DNA of 64,000 bases from contig NZ_JAUEPM010000006.1 in assembly GCF_030406385.1 (NCBI RefSeq), positions 157,695 to 221,694 of the forward strand, read 5' to 3'. Under the pieces are notes generated by a model. The model made no database searches. It was not told the DNA's origin and was given only the letters and a program-made list of their open reading frames with translations. A program made the position numbers and the translations under genes. This DNA comes from Microbacterium oryzae (GTDB lineage Bacteria > Actinomycetota > Actinomycetes > Actinomycetales > Microbacteriaceae). Positions 51,151 to 60,051 of the stretch are shown piece by piece. Position 1 is the first letter of the stretch; the number at the start of each line of letters is the position of its first letter.

Positions 51151-53208
51151 ATGCCCAAGAGCAAGAAGCCGGCCGGCGGGCGCCCCGCCCAGAACTTCGA
51201 CCCCCGCTACGCGAAGAAGAAGCCCGGCGGCCCCTTCCGCGGCAACGAGGGCGGCCCCCGCGGCCCGCGTCGTGACGATGCCCGCCCGGCGCGCGATGGA
51301 GACCGCTTCGAGCGCAGCTCCGGTCCGCGCGGCGGGGGCGGCGGCTACGCCCCGCGTCGCGAGGGCGGCTTCGCGCCGCGCGACGACCGTCGTCCCTCAT
51401 ATGGCGACCGTCCGGCTCGTGACGACCGTCGTCCCTCGTATGGCGACCGTCCCGCTCGTGACGACCGTCCGGCTCGTGACGACCGTCGCCCGTCGTACGG
51501 TGACCGCGGCGCTCGCGACAGCGGCCGTCCGTCGTATGGCGACCGTCCGGCTCGTGACGACCGTCGCCCGTCGTACGGTGACCGCGGCGCTCGTGACAAC
51601 GGCCGTCCTTCGTATGGCGACCGTCCGGCTCGTGACGACCGTCGCCCGTCGTACGGCGACCGTCCGGCTCGTGACAGCGGCCGTCCGTCGTACGGTGACC
51701 GCGGCGCCCGTGACAACGGCCGCCCCTCGTACGGCGACCGTCCGGCTCGTGACGACCGTCGCCCCTCGTACGGTGACCGCGGCGCCCGTGACAACGGCCG
51801 CCCGTCGTACAACGACCGTTCGGCTCGTGACGACCGTCGGCCCTCGGCCGGTGGCGCTCGCGACGCGCGCAGCACTCAGCGTCCGCGCTTCGAGCGCGAT
51901 GAGCGCCCGGCCCGCTTCCAGCGCGACGAGCGTCCCGCGCGCTCGGTCGCCGAGGAGCAGCAGATCGACACCGTGCACGAGCGCCTCGAGGCGCAGGCCG
52001 TGCAGGCGGTCGACTCCGAGGTGACGTTCGCCGATCTGGGCCTGGGCGAGAACATCGTCCGCGTGCTGGACGAGCTCGGTGCGGCGAAGCCGTTCCCGAT
52101 CCAGGCCGCCACCATCGCCCCGATCATCGCGGGTCGTGACGTCCTCGCTCGCGGCCGCACCGGCTCGGGCAAGACCATCGCCTTCGGCGCCCCGCTCGTC
52201 GAGCGCGTGCTCCGGTCCAAGGCCGGTCAGAAGCGCGAGTTCGGTCGGGCCCCCGTCGCCCTCATCATGGCGCCGACGCGCGAGCTCGCTCTGCAGATCG
52301 ACCGCACCGTGCAGCCCATCGCGCGCAGCGTCGGCCTGTTCACCACGCAGATCTACGGCGGCGTTCCCCAGGGGCGCCAGGTCGGTGCGCTGAAGAAGGG
52401 CGTCGACATCATCATCGGCACCCCCGGCCGCATCGAGGACCTCGTCGACCAGGGCAAGCTCGATCTGTCGCAGATCATCGTGTCGGTCCTCGACGAGGCC
52501 GACCACATGTGCGAGCTCGGGTTCCTCGAGCCCGTGCAGCGCATCCTGCGCCACACCTCGAAGGGCGGCCAGAAGCTCCTCTTCTCCGCGACGCTCGACC
52601 GCGAGGTCGCCGCGCTCGTGGACGAGTTCCTCGTCGAGCCGGCCGTCTACGAGGTCGCGAACGAGACGCAGGACTCCGGCACCATCGATCACCGCGTGCT
52701 CGTCATCGACCAGCGCAGCAAGGGCGAGGTGCTCGACACCCTCGTCGACCGCGAGGGCAAGACGCTCGTCTTCTCCCGCACCCGCGCCTACGCCGAGCAG
52801 CTGGCCGAGCAGTTCGAGGACGCCGGCTTCACCGCCGTCGCGCTCCACGGCGACCTGAACCAGGCCAAGCGCACGCGCAACATCGAGAAGTTCGCGAAGG
52901 GCCGCGCTCAGGTGCTGGTCGCCACGGACGTCGCCGCGCGCGGCATCCACGTCGACGACGTCGACCTCGTGGTGCAGGCCGACGCGCCCACCGAGTACAA
53001 GACGTACCTGCACCGCTCCGGTCGCACCGGCCGCGCCGGCCGCTCTGGCCGCGTCGTCACGCTCATCACGCGCATGCGCCAGCGTCGCATGGCAGAGCTC
53101 CTCGAGCGCGCCGAGATCGACGCGCCGTTCGACCAGGTGCGCCCCGGCGACGACCTGATCGCCGAGCTCGCCGGCTCCGCGCCGACGGCGGCCGAGCTGA
53201 CCGCGTAA
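51151..53208 (+). CDS. DEAD-box RNA helicase, RhlE-like, with repeat N-terminus
   Basis: The frame is open from 51067, but ATG 51151 has AAGGA upstream; the protein has 685 residues. The N-terminal 290 residues are disordered, rich in Arg, Gly, Asp and Tyr, with tandem RPSYGDR repeats at about 78-234. The helicase core follows: PFPIQAATIAPI, RGRTGSGKTIAFG, PTRELALQ, VLDEADHM, FSATLD and HRSGRTGRAG. It remodels RNA, probably in ribosome biogenesis or mRNA turnover. It is the second DEAD-box gene in the window, but its disordered region is N-terminal while that of the 34737 protein is C-terminal. Confidence 0.92.
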   Translation: MPKSKKPAGGRPAQNFDPRYAKKKPGGPFRGNEGGPRGPRRDDARPARDGDRFERSSGPRGGGGGYAPRREGGFAPRDDRRPSYGDRPARDDRRPSYGDRPARDDRPARDDRRPSYGDRGARDSGRPSYGDRPARDDRRPSYGDRGARDNGRPSYGDRPARDDRRPSYGDRPARDSGRPSYGDRGARDNGRPSYGDRPARDDRRPSYGDRGARDNGRPSYNDRSARDDRRPSAGGARDARSTQRPRFERDERPARFQRDERPARSVAEEQQIDTVHERLEAQAVQAVDSEVTFADLGLGENIVRVLDELGAAKPFPIQAATIAPIIAGRDVLARGRTGSGKTIAFGAPLVERVLRSKAGQKREFGRAPVALIMAPTRELALQIDRTVQPIARSVGLFTTQIYGGVPQGRQVGALKKGVDIIIGTPGRIEDLVDQGKLDLSQIIVSVLDEADHMCELGFLEPVQRILRHTSKGGQKLLFSATLDREVAALVDEFLVEPAVYEVANETQDSGTIDHRVLVIDQRSKGEVLDTLVDREGKTLVFSRTRAYAEQLAEQFEDAGFTAVALHGDLNQAKRTRNIEKFAKGRAQVLVATDVAARGIHVDDVDLVVQADAPTEYKTYLHRSGRTGRAGRSGRVVTLITRMRQRRMAELLERAEIDAPFDQVRPGDDLIAELAGSAPTAAELTA
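51382..51852 (+). repeat. Intragenic 39-bp tandem repeats encoding RPSYGDR units
   Basis: Twelve 13-residue units (about residues 78-234) follow the pattern (D/G)(D/N/S)(R/G)RPSYGDR(P/G)AR. Ten read RPSYGDR exactly; one reads RPSYNDR and the last decays to RPSAGG. Unit types alternate (GDRPARDDR and GDRGARDNG), showing duplication of two-unit blocks. Near-identical codons are kept, so copy number may vary between strains. Confidence 0.9.
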
Positions 53209-53225
53209 GCAGAGCGCTCCCGACA

Positions 53226-53268
53226 GAACGGCCCCGTGCCATCCATCGCGGATGGCACGGGGCCGTTC
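53226..53268. terminator. Bidirectional hairpin between helicase and MMPL genes
   Basis: Perfect 19-bp arms (53226-53244 and 53250-53268) enclose ATCGC between convergent genes. The right arm starts GGATGGCACGG. Confidence 0.9.
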
Positions 53269-53284
53269 TCGTTCTGAGCCCCGG

Positions 53285-55495
53285 TCAGCGCTCGCCGCGA
53301 GCGAGCCGCGACGGCCACCAGATGGCACGCCCGATGTCGTACGACAGAGCGGGAACCAGCAGCGACCTCACGATGAACGTGTCGAGCAGCACGCCGAAGG
53401 CGACGATGAACGCGAGCTGCACGAGGAACAGCACCGGGATCACCGACAGCGCCGTGAACGTCGCCGCCAGCACGAGCCCCGCCGACGTGATGACGCCGCC
53501 CGTGATGGCCAGACCGCGGAGGACCCCGTCGCGCGTGCCGTGTGCGAGCGACTCCTCTCGCACGCGCGTCATGAGGAAGATGTTGTAGTCGATCCCGAGG
53601 GCCACGAGGAACACGAACCCGTACAGCGGTACCGCGGGATCCGCGCCCGGGAAGCCGAGGACCTCGTTGAAGACGAGAGCCGAGACGCCCATCGCCGTGC
53701 CGAACGACAGCACGGTCGTGATGATGAGCAGCACCGGTGCGAGGATCGACCGCAGCAGCAGCATGAGGATCACGAGGATCACCGCGAGGATCACCGGGAT
53801 GATGAGGTTCCGGTCGTGGATCGACGCGTCGTTCGTGTCCACGTCGGTCGCCGTCACGCCGCCGACGAGGGCGTCGGGGATGGCCTCGGCCAGTTCCTCG
53901 CGAAGGTCGCGGACGGTCTCCTCGCCGGCCGCCGAGTCCGCGGCATCCGCGACCGTTCCCTGCACCAGCACATCGCCATCCGCGACCGTCGGCTCGGGCG
54001 CCGGCGTGCCCGGAGGGCCGAAGGCGGTGATCCCGTCCGCTGTCACCGCGGCGCTGCCGCTGTCGGTGTCCGCCGAGACCGCGACGCCGTCGACGCCGTC
54101 GTTCGCGAGGAGCACATCCGCTGCCTCCTGCAGATCGGCCTCAGGCACGACGACATACACGGGGCTGCCCGATCCGCCGGCGAAGTGCTCACCGAGCACG
54201 GCCTGCCCGTCGCGCGCCTCGGAGTCGCCGAGCACGAGGTCGGACTGCGAGACTCCCGACGCCTGGAACTGCGTGAAGCCGAGCGAGCCGACGGCGAGGA
54301 CCAGGGTGGTGACGATCCAGATGAGGCGCGGGCGACGGTGCACGAGCCCCGCCACGCGTGCCCAGAGGCCCCGAGAGGGCACCCCCGCTGCCTCCGCCAT
54401 CGGATCGAATGCGGGCCGCCGTGGCCAGAAGGCCGCGCGGCCGAAGGCGTAGAGAAGTGCGGGGAGGAGCGTCAGGGCCGACAGCATCGCGAAGACGATG
54501 CCGATCGCGGCGACCGGGCCCAGGGTGCTGTTCGACTTCAAGTCGCTCAGGAGCAGGCAGAGGAGGCCGGCGATCACGGTGCCGCCCGACGCGAGGATCG
54601 GCTCGAACGAGCCCCGCAGGGCGGTGAGCGCGGCGTTCCACTTGCTCTCCTGGTGGATCAGCTCGTCCCGATAGCGCGAGACGTACAGCAGCGAGTAGTC
54701 GGTGGCCGCGCCGATGACGAGGATGAAGAGGATGCCCTGGGTCTGTCCGCTGAGCAGCAGGATGCCCGCCTTCGCCAGCCACCAGACCGTGAGCAGCGCG
54801 ACGCACAGCGCGAACAGGCTCGTCGAGAGCACGGCCACCGGCAGCAGCAGCGATCGGTAGACGATCACGAGGATGACGAGCACGGCGAGCAGGGCGACGA
54901 GCAGGAGGACGCCGTCGATGCCGGCGAACGCGCCGACCAGGTCGTTCGAGAACCCAGCCGGCCCGGTGATGTGCACGTCGAGTCCGGACGGCAGCCCGTC
55001 GCGCAGGGTGTCGCCCAGTGCGGCAACGGCGTCGGCCAGCTCCGCATCGGAGGAGATCGGAACGAACGCTTGGATGGCCAGGTCGTCTTCCGAGGGGATG
55101 GCCGGGGAGATCTCGTCGATCCCCGCGAGGTCGGCTGCCGCCGCCAGCCGCTCGTCGACTGCGGCGCGGTCATCGTCCGACAGCGTCTCGGCCGACGAGA
55201 ACACGACCACGGCGGGGATAGCGTCGCCATCCGTGAAGTCCGACAAGCGCTTCTGAACCGCCGTCGCGTCGGCGCTCTCCGGGAGGTAGGTCGTCTGGTC
55301 GTTCGACGACACCTCGTCGACCTTGCCGAAGTAGGGCCCGCCGATGGAGGCCGCCGTCAGCCACACGAGGATGAGGAGAGCGGGGAGCAGGATGCGCAGC
55401 CATCGTGGCGTTCGCGCGACGACTCGCCTCTCCGGTCGCACCGTCTGCACGCGGGGCGCCTCCGGAAGGTCGTCGGTCCTGCGGCGTTCCGCCAT
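53285..55495 (-). CDS. MMPL family transporter
   Basis: The start is ATG 55495 (736 residues) behind GAGGAG; longer readings are not supported. It is an RND-superfamily MMPL protein with two halves, each having one plus five membrane segments around extracytoplasmic domains. GAATDYSLLYVSRYRDE and ALGIDYNIFLMTRVREES are the paired Asp-Tyr (D-Y) relay motifs in the fourth segments of the two halves. It may export lipids or drugs. The promoter region holds a CTAGC palindrome that suggests repression by a MarR- or TetR-type protein not encoded nearby. Confidence 0.92.
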   Translation of the reverse strand: MAERRRTDDLPEAPRVQTVRPERRVVARTPRWLRILLPALLILVWLTAASIGGPYFGKVDEVSSNDQTTYLPESADATAVQKRLSDFTDGDAIPAVVVFSSAETLSDDDRAAVDERLAAAADLAGIDEISPAIPSEDDLAIQAFVPISSDAELADAVAALGDTLRDGLPSGLDVHITGPAGFSNDLVGAFAGIDGVLLLVALLAVLVILVIVYRSLLLPVAVLSTSLFALCVALLTVWWLAKAGILLLSGQTQGILFILVIGAATDYSLLYVSRYRDELIHQESKWNAALTALRGSFEPILASGGTVIAGLLCLLLSDLKSNSTLGPVAAIGIVFAMLSALTLLPALLYAFGRAAFWPRRPAFDPMAEAAGVPSRGLWARVAGLVHRRPRLIWIVTTLVLAVGSLGFTQFQASGVSQSDLVLGDSEARDGQAVLGEHFAGGSGSPVYVVVPEADLQEAADVLLANDGVDGVAVSADTDSGSAAVTADGITAFGPPGTPAPEPTVADGDVLVQGTVADAADSAAGEETVRDLREELAEAIPDALVGGVTATDVDTNDASIHDRNLIIPVILAVILVILMLLLRSILAPVLLIITTVLSFGTAMGVSALVFNEVLGFPGADPAVPLYGFVFLVALGIDYNIFLMTRVREESLAHGTRDGVLRGLAITGGVITSAGLVLAATFTALSVIPVLFLVQLAFIVAFGVLLDTFIVRSLLVPALSYDIGRAIWWPSRLARGER

Positions 55496-55520
55496 GCCTG
55501 CTCCTCGTCGATCAATGTCT

Positions 55521-55533
55521 CTAGCTAAGCTAG
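55521..55533. promoter_or_regulatory. Palindrome CTAGC-TAA-GCTAG upstream of the MMPL gene
   Basis: A perfect 13-bp palindrome lies in an AT-rich patch 26 nt before the MMPL start. It resembles short MarR-family operators. No regulator gene is next to it. Confidence 0.55.
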
Positions 55534-55610
55534 CAAATAGAAAGGCTTCCATGTGCGCGGCGGGCGATACTGAGGCCGTAGACCGGACGAGCGAAGCGGC
55601 AGAGAGGGCG

Positions 55611-56528
55611 ATGATGCGGATCGATCCCACGGGTGAGCAGGTTCTTCTTCGAGCGGAGGGCGGCCGTGGCGAGGTGACCGCCCAGATCGCGCAGGTGGGC
55701 GCGTCGCTGCGCGCGCTCACGGTGGGCGGAGTAGACCTCGTCGCTCGCTACCCGAAAGGATCCCGGACGCCGTCGGCGTCCGGGATCGTCCTCGTTCCGT
55801 GGCCCAATCGCATCCGCGACGGCCGGTGGACGCAGCGCGGACGCACCGAGCAGCTGGCGATCTCCGAGCCGAAGTACGGCAACGCCAGCCATGGCCTGCT
55901 CCGGTACGCGCCGTACGGCATCGAGGCGGCGGGTGCGGAGGCGACGCTCTCCGCAGTGATCCACCCGCAGACGGGCTATCCCTTCACTCTCTCGACGAGC
56001 GTGACCTATGCGCTCGTCGAGGACGGCATCGAGGTCACCCACCGCATCGTCAATGCGGGCGCGGAGGACGCCCCCGTCGCCGTGGGCGCCCATCCGTTCT
56101 TCTGCATCGGCGATGTCGATGTCGCCGATCTCACGATCACCGCGCCCGGCGCCATCTGGTTCGAGACAGACGAGCGCATGCTCCCCGTCGCCGAGCACGA
56201 GGTGGATGCGTCGACCGATCTCCGCTCAGGGGTGCGCCTGGGCGATGTCTCCCTCGACCGCGCGTACGGCGGGCTCGCCCGCGATGGCGACGGGCTGGCG
56301 CGGACCGTTCTCGCCGCTCCCGATGGAAGGACCCTCACCGTCTGGCAGGACGAGAGCTTCGAGTTCGGCGTCGTCTTCACGACCACGCAGTATCCGGGTC
56401 GCGACCTGGCCGTGGCGGTCGAGCCCATGACCGCTCCGGCCGACGCCTTCAACTCCGGTCGGGGCCTCCGCTGGCTGGCGCCCGACGAGGAATGGGTGCT
56501 GCGCTGGGGGGTCTCCTACTCGGGCTGA
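55611..56528 (+). CDS. Aldose 1-epimerase family protein
   Basis: The frame is open from 55344, but ATG 55611 (or 55614) is preceded by AGAGAGGG; the protein has 305 residues. It is a galactose mutarotase-like beta-sandwich. Typical stretches are VPWPNRIRDGRW, YGNASHGLLRYAPY with the catalytic His, and VGAHPFFCIGD. PGRDLAVAVEPMTAPADAFN near the end holds the catalytic Glu. It interconverts sugar anomers, substrate not certain. No galactose genes are adjacent. Confidence 0.9.
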   Translation: MMRIDPTGEQVLLRAEGGRGEVTAQIAQVGASLRALTVGGVDLVARYPKGSRTPSASGIVLVPWPNRIRDGRWTQRGRTEQLAISEPKYGNASHGLLRYAPYGIEAAGAEATLSAVIHPQTGYPFTLSTSVTYALVEDGIEVTHRIVNAGAEDAPVAVGAHPFFCIGDVDVADLTITAPGAIWFETDERMLPVAEHEVDASTDLRSGVRLGDVSLDRAYGGLARDGDGLARTVLAAPDGRTLTVWQDESFEFGVVFTTTQYPGRDLAVAVEPMTAPADAFNSGRGLRWLAPDEEWVLRWGVSYSG

Positions 56529-56537
56529 GCCGCACGG

Positions 56538-57590
56538 TCAGAACAGCGTGGGAGCGGCCTCCGGCCCGGTCTCGATGATCCGCGGGGCCGCACGCGGCGT
56601 CCGCGGGCGGGAGCGTGCGGGCTGGTCGTCCTCCGCGTACCCGTTCAGGCCGTGTGCACGGATCAGCGGACGAACCCGCTGTGCGAGCCAGGTGCGGTAG
56701 CCCTTCGGCGCCTCGACCGAGGCCCCGGGATAGAGCCCGCGGTACGCCGGGACGAGATCCGGGTGCTCGCGCTGCAGCCACTGGAAGAACCAGGGCTTCA
56801 CTCCGGGCCGCAGGTGCATCGCGCCGTAGATGACGCGACTCGCACCGGCTGCCTTGATGCGCCCGAGCGCCGCATCGAGTGCTTCGACCGAGTCGCTCAA
56901 GTGCGGCACGATCGGCATGAGGAAGACCTGCACGCGGAAGCCGAGGTCCGCGGCGGCCCGGACGGTGTCGAGCCGCGCCTGGGCGGTGGGAGTGCCCGGC
57001 TCGATGGCGTGCTGCAGCGCGTCGTCGTAGACCGCGATCGACATCGCGAGGGAGATGTCGACATCCGCTCGTCGCCGTGCGAGCTGCGGAAGATCGCGCC
57101 GCAGGAGCGTGCCCTTGGTCAGGATCGAGAACGGCGTGCCCGAGTCGGCGAGCGCGTCGATGATTCCCGGCATGAGGCGGTATCGCCCCTCGGCACGCTG
57201 GTACGGGTCGGTGTTCGTGCCGAGGGCGACCTGCTCCCGCTGCCAGGTCGATCGTCCGAGCTCTCGTCGCAGCACGTCGGCGACATTGACCTTGACGACG
57301 ATCTGCGAGTCGAAGTCGCGTCCGGCGTCGAGGTCGAGGTACTCGTGCGTGCCGCGAGCGAAGCAGTAAGTGCAGGCGTGACTGCATCCCCGATAGGGAT
57401 TCACGGTCCAGTCGAAGGGCATCGAGCTCGGGCCGGGCACGTGGTTCAAGGCTGACTTGGCGACCACCTCGTGGAAGGTGATCCCGGCGAACTCGGGGGT
57501 GGTGACCGTGCGCACGCCGGCGCCTACCTGATCGAGGCCGGGAAGAGCTGCTTCGTCCACCGCTCCCACCTGCTGCCCCTGCCACCTCAT
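56538..57590 (-). CDS. Radical SAM protein, Rv2578c type
   Basis: I place the start at ATG 57590 (350 residues, MRWQGQQVGAVDEAALPG), with -35/-10 elements just upstream. The radical SAM cluster motif CSHACTYC has its cysteines at 69, 73 and 76. NPYRGCSHACTYCFAR and TKGTLLRRDLPQLARR are typical of the actinobacterial Rv2578c group and the related SPL-like proteins. It likely uses S-adenosylmethionine to start a radical reaction; the substrate is unknown. It is convergent with the epimerase gene, 9 nt between stops. Confidence 0.9.
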   Translation of the reverse strand: MRWQGQQVGAVDEAALPGLDQVGAGVRTVTTPEFAGITFHEVVAKSALNHVPGPSSMPFDWTVNPYRGCSHACTYCFARGTHEYLDLDAGRDFDSQIVVKVNVADVLRRELGRSTWQREQVALGTNTDPYQRAEGRYRLMPGIIDALADSGTPFSILTKGTLLRRDLPQLARRRADVDISLAMSIAVYDDALQHAIEPGTPTAQARLDTVRAAADLGFRVQVFLMPIVPHLSDSVEALDAALGRIKAAGASRVIYGAMHLRPGVKPWFFQWLQREHPDLVPAYRGLYPGASVEAPKGYRTWLAQRVRPLIRAHGLNGYAEDDQPARSRPRTPRAAPRIIETGPEAAPTLF

Positions 57591-57596
57591 CCCTCC

Positions 57597-57625
57597 ATCG
57601 AACACAGCTACGAAGAAGAAGTCAA
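57597..57625 (-). promoter_or_regulatory. Promoter of the radical SAM gene
   Basis: On the minus strand TTGACT (57620-57625) and TTCGAT (57597-57602) are 17 nt apart, and the hexamer ends 6 nt before ATG 57590. It is the clearest complete leaderless-type promoter in the window. Confidence 0.62.
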
Positions 57626-57655
57626 GATCACCTCGTACAAAAGTGCGGGTGGCCG

Positions 57656-57683
57656 TTGTGTGTGGCCGAGAAGGGGCGACAAT
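57656..57683 (+). promoter_or_regulatory. Promoter of the VanY-like gene
   Basis: TTGTGT (57656-57661) and GACAAT (57678-57683) are 16 nt apart, and the latter ends 6 nt before ATG 57690. Confidence 0.55.
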
Positions 57684-57689
57684 GAGGAC

Positions 57690-58616
57690 ATGGCTCGGAC
57701 CTCGAGGGCATCCCTTCCGCGCGCGGTGATCGCGCTCGCGAGCGCGGCGGGGATCGTGGCCGCGTGCACGCTCGGTGTCGCGTGGGCGATTTCCCACGAA
57801 GGCCGGCCGACCGAGATCGCCACGGTGGTCACGAGGCAGCCGACGGACCCGCAGCCCGGATCCGTCGAAGCACTGCCGGTTCCGAGCTTCGAAGTCGTCG
57901 TGGAAGAGCCCTGCGAGCGTGGCGAAGACCTCGACGACGCCGAGGCGATCTCCGAGCTGCTGTCCACGCAGACGGGCGTGAAGGAGTTCCGCCGTGCGGC
58001 AGCCGCGGGCTGCGTGGCACTGGACGATCCGTCGACGACCTGGGCGGTCGTCAACAAGCGGCGCCCTCTGGAGCCGATCGACTATGCGCCCGACGTGCAG
58101 ACGCCATCGGCCACGCGCAGCCTCGTCGGCGGAGGCCTGCGTCCTGATGCTGCTACCGCGCTCGATGCGCTGGCTGCTGACGCGCTCGAGGCGGGGGCGG
58201 GGGAGATCGCGCTGCAGAGCGGGTACCGCTCATACGCGACGCAGGTGAGCACGTTCGCCGGCCAGCTCGGAGCGTTGGGAGAGGAGGGCGCGGAGGCGAT
58301 CTCCGCACGGCCCGGCTTCAGCGAGCATCAGCTGGGCCTCGCGGCCGACGTCGTCGCCTGCACGAGCGGGAGGTGCGGCACGATCTACGAGATCGCCGGC
58401 ACGCCGCAGGGCGACTGGCTCGCCGAGAACGCCTGGCGGCAGGGATGGATCGTCCGCTACGAGGAGGGGCAGACGCCGACCTCGGGGTACGACCCCGAAC
58501 CCTGGCATCTGCGCTTCGTCGGCGTCGCATTGGCCCGGAGCTATCACGACGGCGGGTTCCACACCCTCGAGGAGTTCTTCGGGCTCCCGGCCGCCGCGGA
58601 CTACGCGGAGCGATGA
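57690..58616 (+). CDS. VanY-type D-alanyl-D-alanine carboxypeptidase family protein
   Basis: The frame is open from 57471; ATG 57690 fits the promoter and an N-terminal membrane segment (about residues 11-33: AVIALASAAGIVAACTLGVA). The protein has 308 residues and an extracytoplasmic LAS-type peptidase domain. Zinc ligands read H213 and D220 (SEHQLGLAADV) and H273 (PEPWHLRFVG). It trims the terminal D-Ala of peptidoglycan stems or a similar bond. It is divergent from the radical SAM gene; both appear leaderless. Confidence 0.9.
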   Translation: MARTSRASLPRAVIALASAAGIVAACTLGVAWAISHEGRPTEIATVVTRQPTDPQPGSVEALPVPSFEVVVEEPCERGEDLDDAEAISELLSTQTGVKEFRRAAAAGCVALDDPSTTWAVVNKRRPLEPIDYAPDVQTPSATRSLVGGGLRPDAATALDALAADALEAGAGEIALQSGYRSYATQVSTFAGQLGALGEEGAEAISARPGFSEHQLGLAADVVACTSGRCGTIYEIAGTPQGDWLAENAWRQGWIVRYEEGQTPTSGYDPEPWHLRFVGVALARSYHDGGFHTLEEFFGLPAAADYAER

Positions 58617-58646
58617 TGCCGCACCGCATCCGGTGCGCGGCCGCGC

Positions 58647-59633
58647 TCAGAGCCGGCGGCGCCTCGTCGTGAGGCGCACGCTGGGCAACGGCGGGCTGGC
58701 GACTCTCTGGTCCGTCGGGTGCCCCGCGACCGCTCCGTATCGCGGGTCTCCGCGCTCCCACTCCTCGCGCGCTTCGACGACCTCCTCGTGGCTGCGTCCG
58801 ACGAAGTTCCACCACATGACGATGTCGTCGGGGAACGGCTCCCCGCCCAGAAGGAAGACGAGCGCGCCCTCGTCTGACGCGACTTCGATCTCATCGCGCT
58901 GCACGCCCAGGTAGAGCAGGTCCTGGCCCTGCACCGCGATGCCGTCGTTCTCGTCGGCGACCACGCGGAGGTCGCCCTCCACGCGCACGATCGCGTGCTC
59001 CCAGTCCGAGCGAAGGGGCACGCGCACGCGGGAGCGGGCGGGGAGGGCGATCTCGGCGCCGACGATCGGGGTGTGCATGGTGGCCGGCGACGTGACCGAG
59101 CCGAGTTCGCCGACGACGACCGTGGCCACCGCGCAATCGCCGTCGAGCGTCGGAAGCGAGAGCTGCGGGAGGTCATCGTGTCGCTCGAAGTCCGGCGCGC
59201 CGTGCCGGCGCTCCTCGGGCAGGGCGACCCACAGCTGCAGCGCATCGAGGGCGATCGCGTCGTCTCCCATGGAGTATTCGGAGTGGGAGATGCCGGCGCC
59301 CGCGGTCATGATGTTGAGCGATCCGCGCCGCACGACGACGTCGTTGCCGAGGCTGTCGCGATGGCGGATCTCGCCGACGAGCGGCCAGGTGACGGTCTGC
59401 AGCCCGATGTGCGGGTGCGGGTCGACGCGCATCACGGCCGCCTGCGGGCCGAACCGGTCGAGGAAGCACCACGCGCCGACGGTGGGGAGCTCTCGCTGGG
59501 GCAGGGAGCGCCGGACGTCCATCGCCCGGATGCCGCCGAGCGGCACCTCGCGGGCAGGGAGGAGGAGGGCGCGTGGCCCGTCGCAGGTGGTCGCGCCGCC
59601 GTCGGTCTCGACGTCGGCGTCGTACCGGGTCAC
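58647..59633 (-). CDS. Pirin family protein
   Basis: The start is GTG 59633, overlapping the GNAT stop by 4 nt (GTGA); the protein has 328 residues. It is a bicupin Pirin. The first cupin has DPHPHIGLQTVTWPLVGEI and RHRDSLGN with metal-binding His residues, then IMTAGAGISHSEYSMG. FVGRSHEEVVEAREEWERGD near the end is typical. Pirins bind iron and may act as quercetinases or redox-linked regulators. Translational coupling to a small GNAT protein suggests joint expression. Confidence 0.9.
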   Translation of the reverse strand: MTRYDADVETDGGATTCDGPRALLLPAREVPLGGIRAMDVRRSLPQRELPTVGAWCFLDRFGPQAAVMRVDPHPHIGLQTVTWPLVGEIRHRDSLGNDVVVRRGSLNIMTAGAGISHSEYSMGDDAIALDALQLWVALPEERRHGAPDFERHDDLPQLSLPTLDGDCAVATVVVGELGSVTSPATMHTPIVGAEIALPARSRVRVPLRSDWEHAIVRVEGDLRVVADENDGIAVQGQDLLYLGVQRDEIEVASDEGALVFLLGGEPFPDDIVMWWNFVGRSHEEVVEAREEWERGDPRYGAVAGHPTDQRVASPPLPSVRLTTRRRRL

Positions 59634-59968
59634 GACGACTGCTCTCCCGGGGTGGCCGCGTCGATCGGCGTGCCTTCGGGCCACTCGACGATCGCGCCTG
59701 CGACCTCGTTCTGCTTGAGGTGGTCGGCGACGAACGGGCACTCGGGGATGATGACGTCGCCGCGTCGGGCGACGTCCGCCAGCGCGTCGGAGACCAGCGC
59801 GTTGCCGTACCCGCGTCCGCGGAACTCCGGGTCGACCACGGTGTGCGTGAAGCGCACTCGCCCCTCTCCCTGCTCGAACTCCGCGTAGCCGGCGACCTTG
59901 TCCGTCTCCGCGTCGTGCAGCTCGTAGCGGCTCAGCTCGTCGTTCCTGGTGACCGTGTGGTCGCTCAT
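59630..59968 (-). CDS. Small GNAT-like protein (YjdJ type)
   Basis: The 112-residue protein starts at ATG 59968 behind AGAGGAGCC. It is a minimal acetyl-CoA-binding fold of the YjdJ/NATD1 group: GYAEFEQGEGRVRFTHTVVD, then EFRGRGYGNALVSDALAD (acetyl-CoA loop), then CPFVADHLKQN. Substrates of these small GNATs are mostly unknown. It is first in a two-gene unit with the Pirin gene. Confidence 0.88.
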   Translation of the reverse strand: MSDHTVTRNDELSRYELHDAETDKVAGYAEFEQGEGRVRFTHTVVDPEFRGRGYGNALVSDALADVARRGDVIIPECPFVADHLKQNEVAGAIVEWPEGTPIDAATPGEQSS

Positions 59969-60039
59969 GATCGGCTCCTCTCGTCGGCTCCCACGCTAAG
60001 CCAATACGACGCACCGAGGGCGGTGTCAGACGTGCTCCG

Positions 60040-60045
60040 TAGACT
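60040..60045 (+). promoter_or_regulatory. -10 hexamer TAGACT of recQ (leaderless type)
   Basis: TAGACT ends 6 nt before ATG 60052; the spacer CGGAAT is not a usable ribosome binding site. Confidence 0.5.
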
Positions 60046-60051
60046 CGGAAT

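Noticed and set aside
53211..53222. CebR box after the second helicase
   Set aside because: AGAGCGCTCCC resembles half of a box but lies after a stop and before a terminator, with no promoter.
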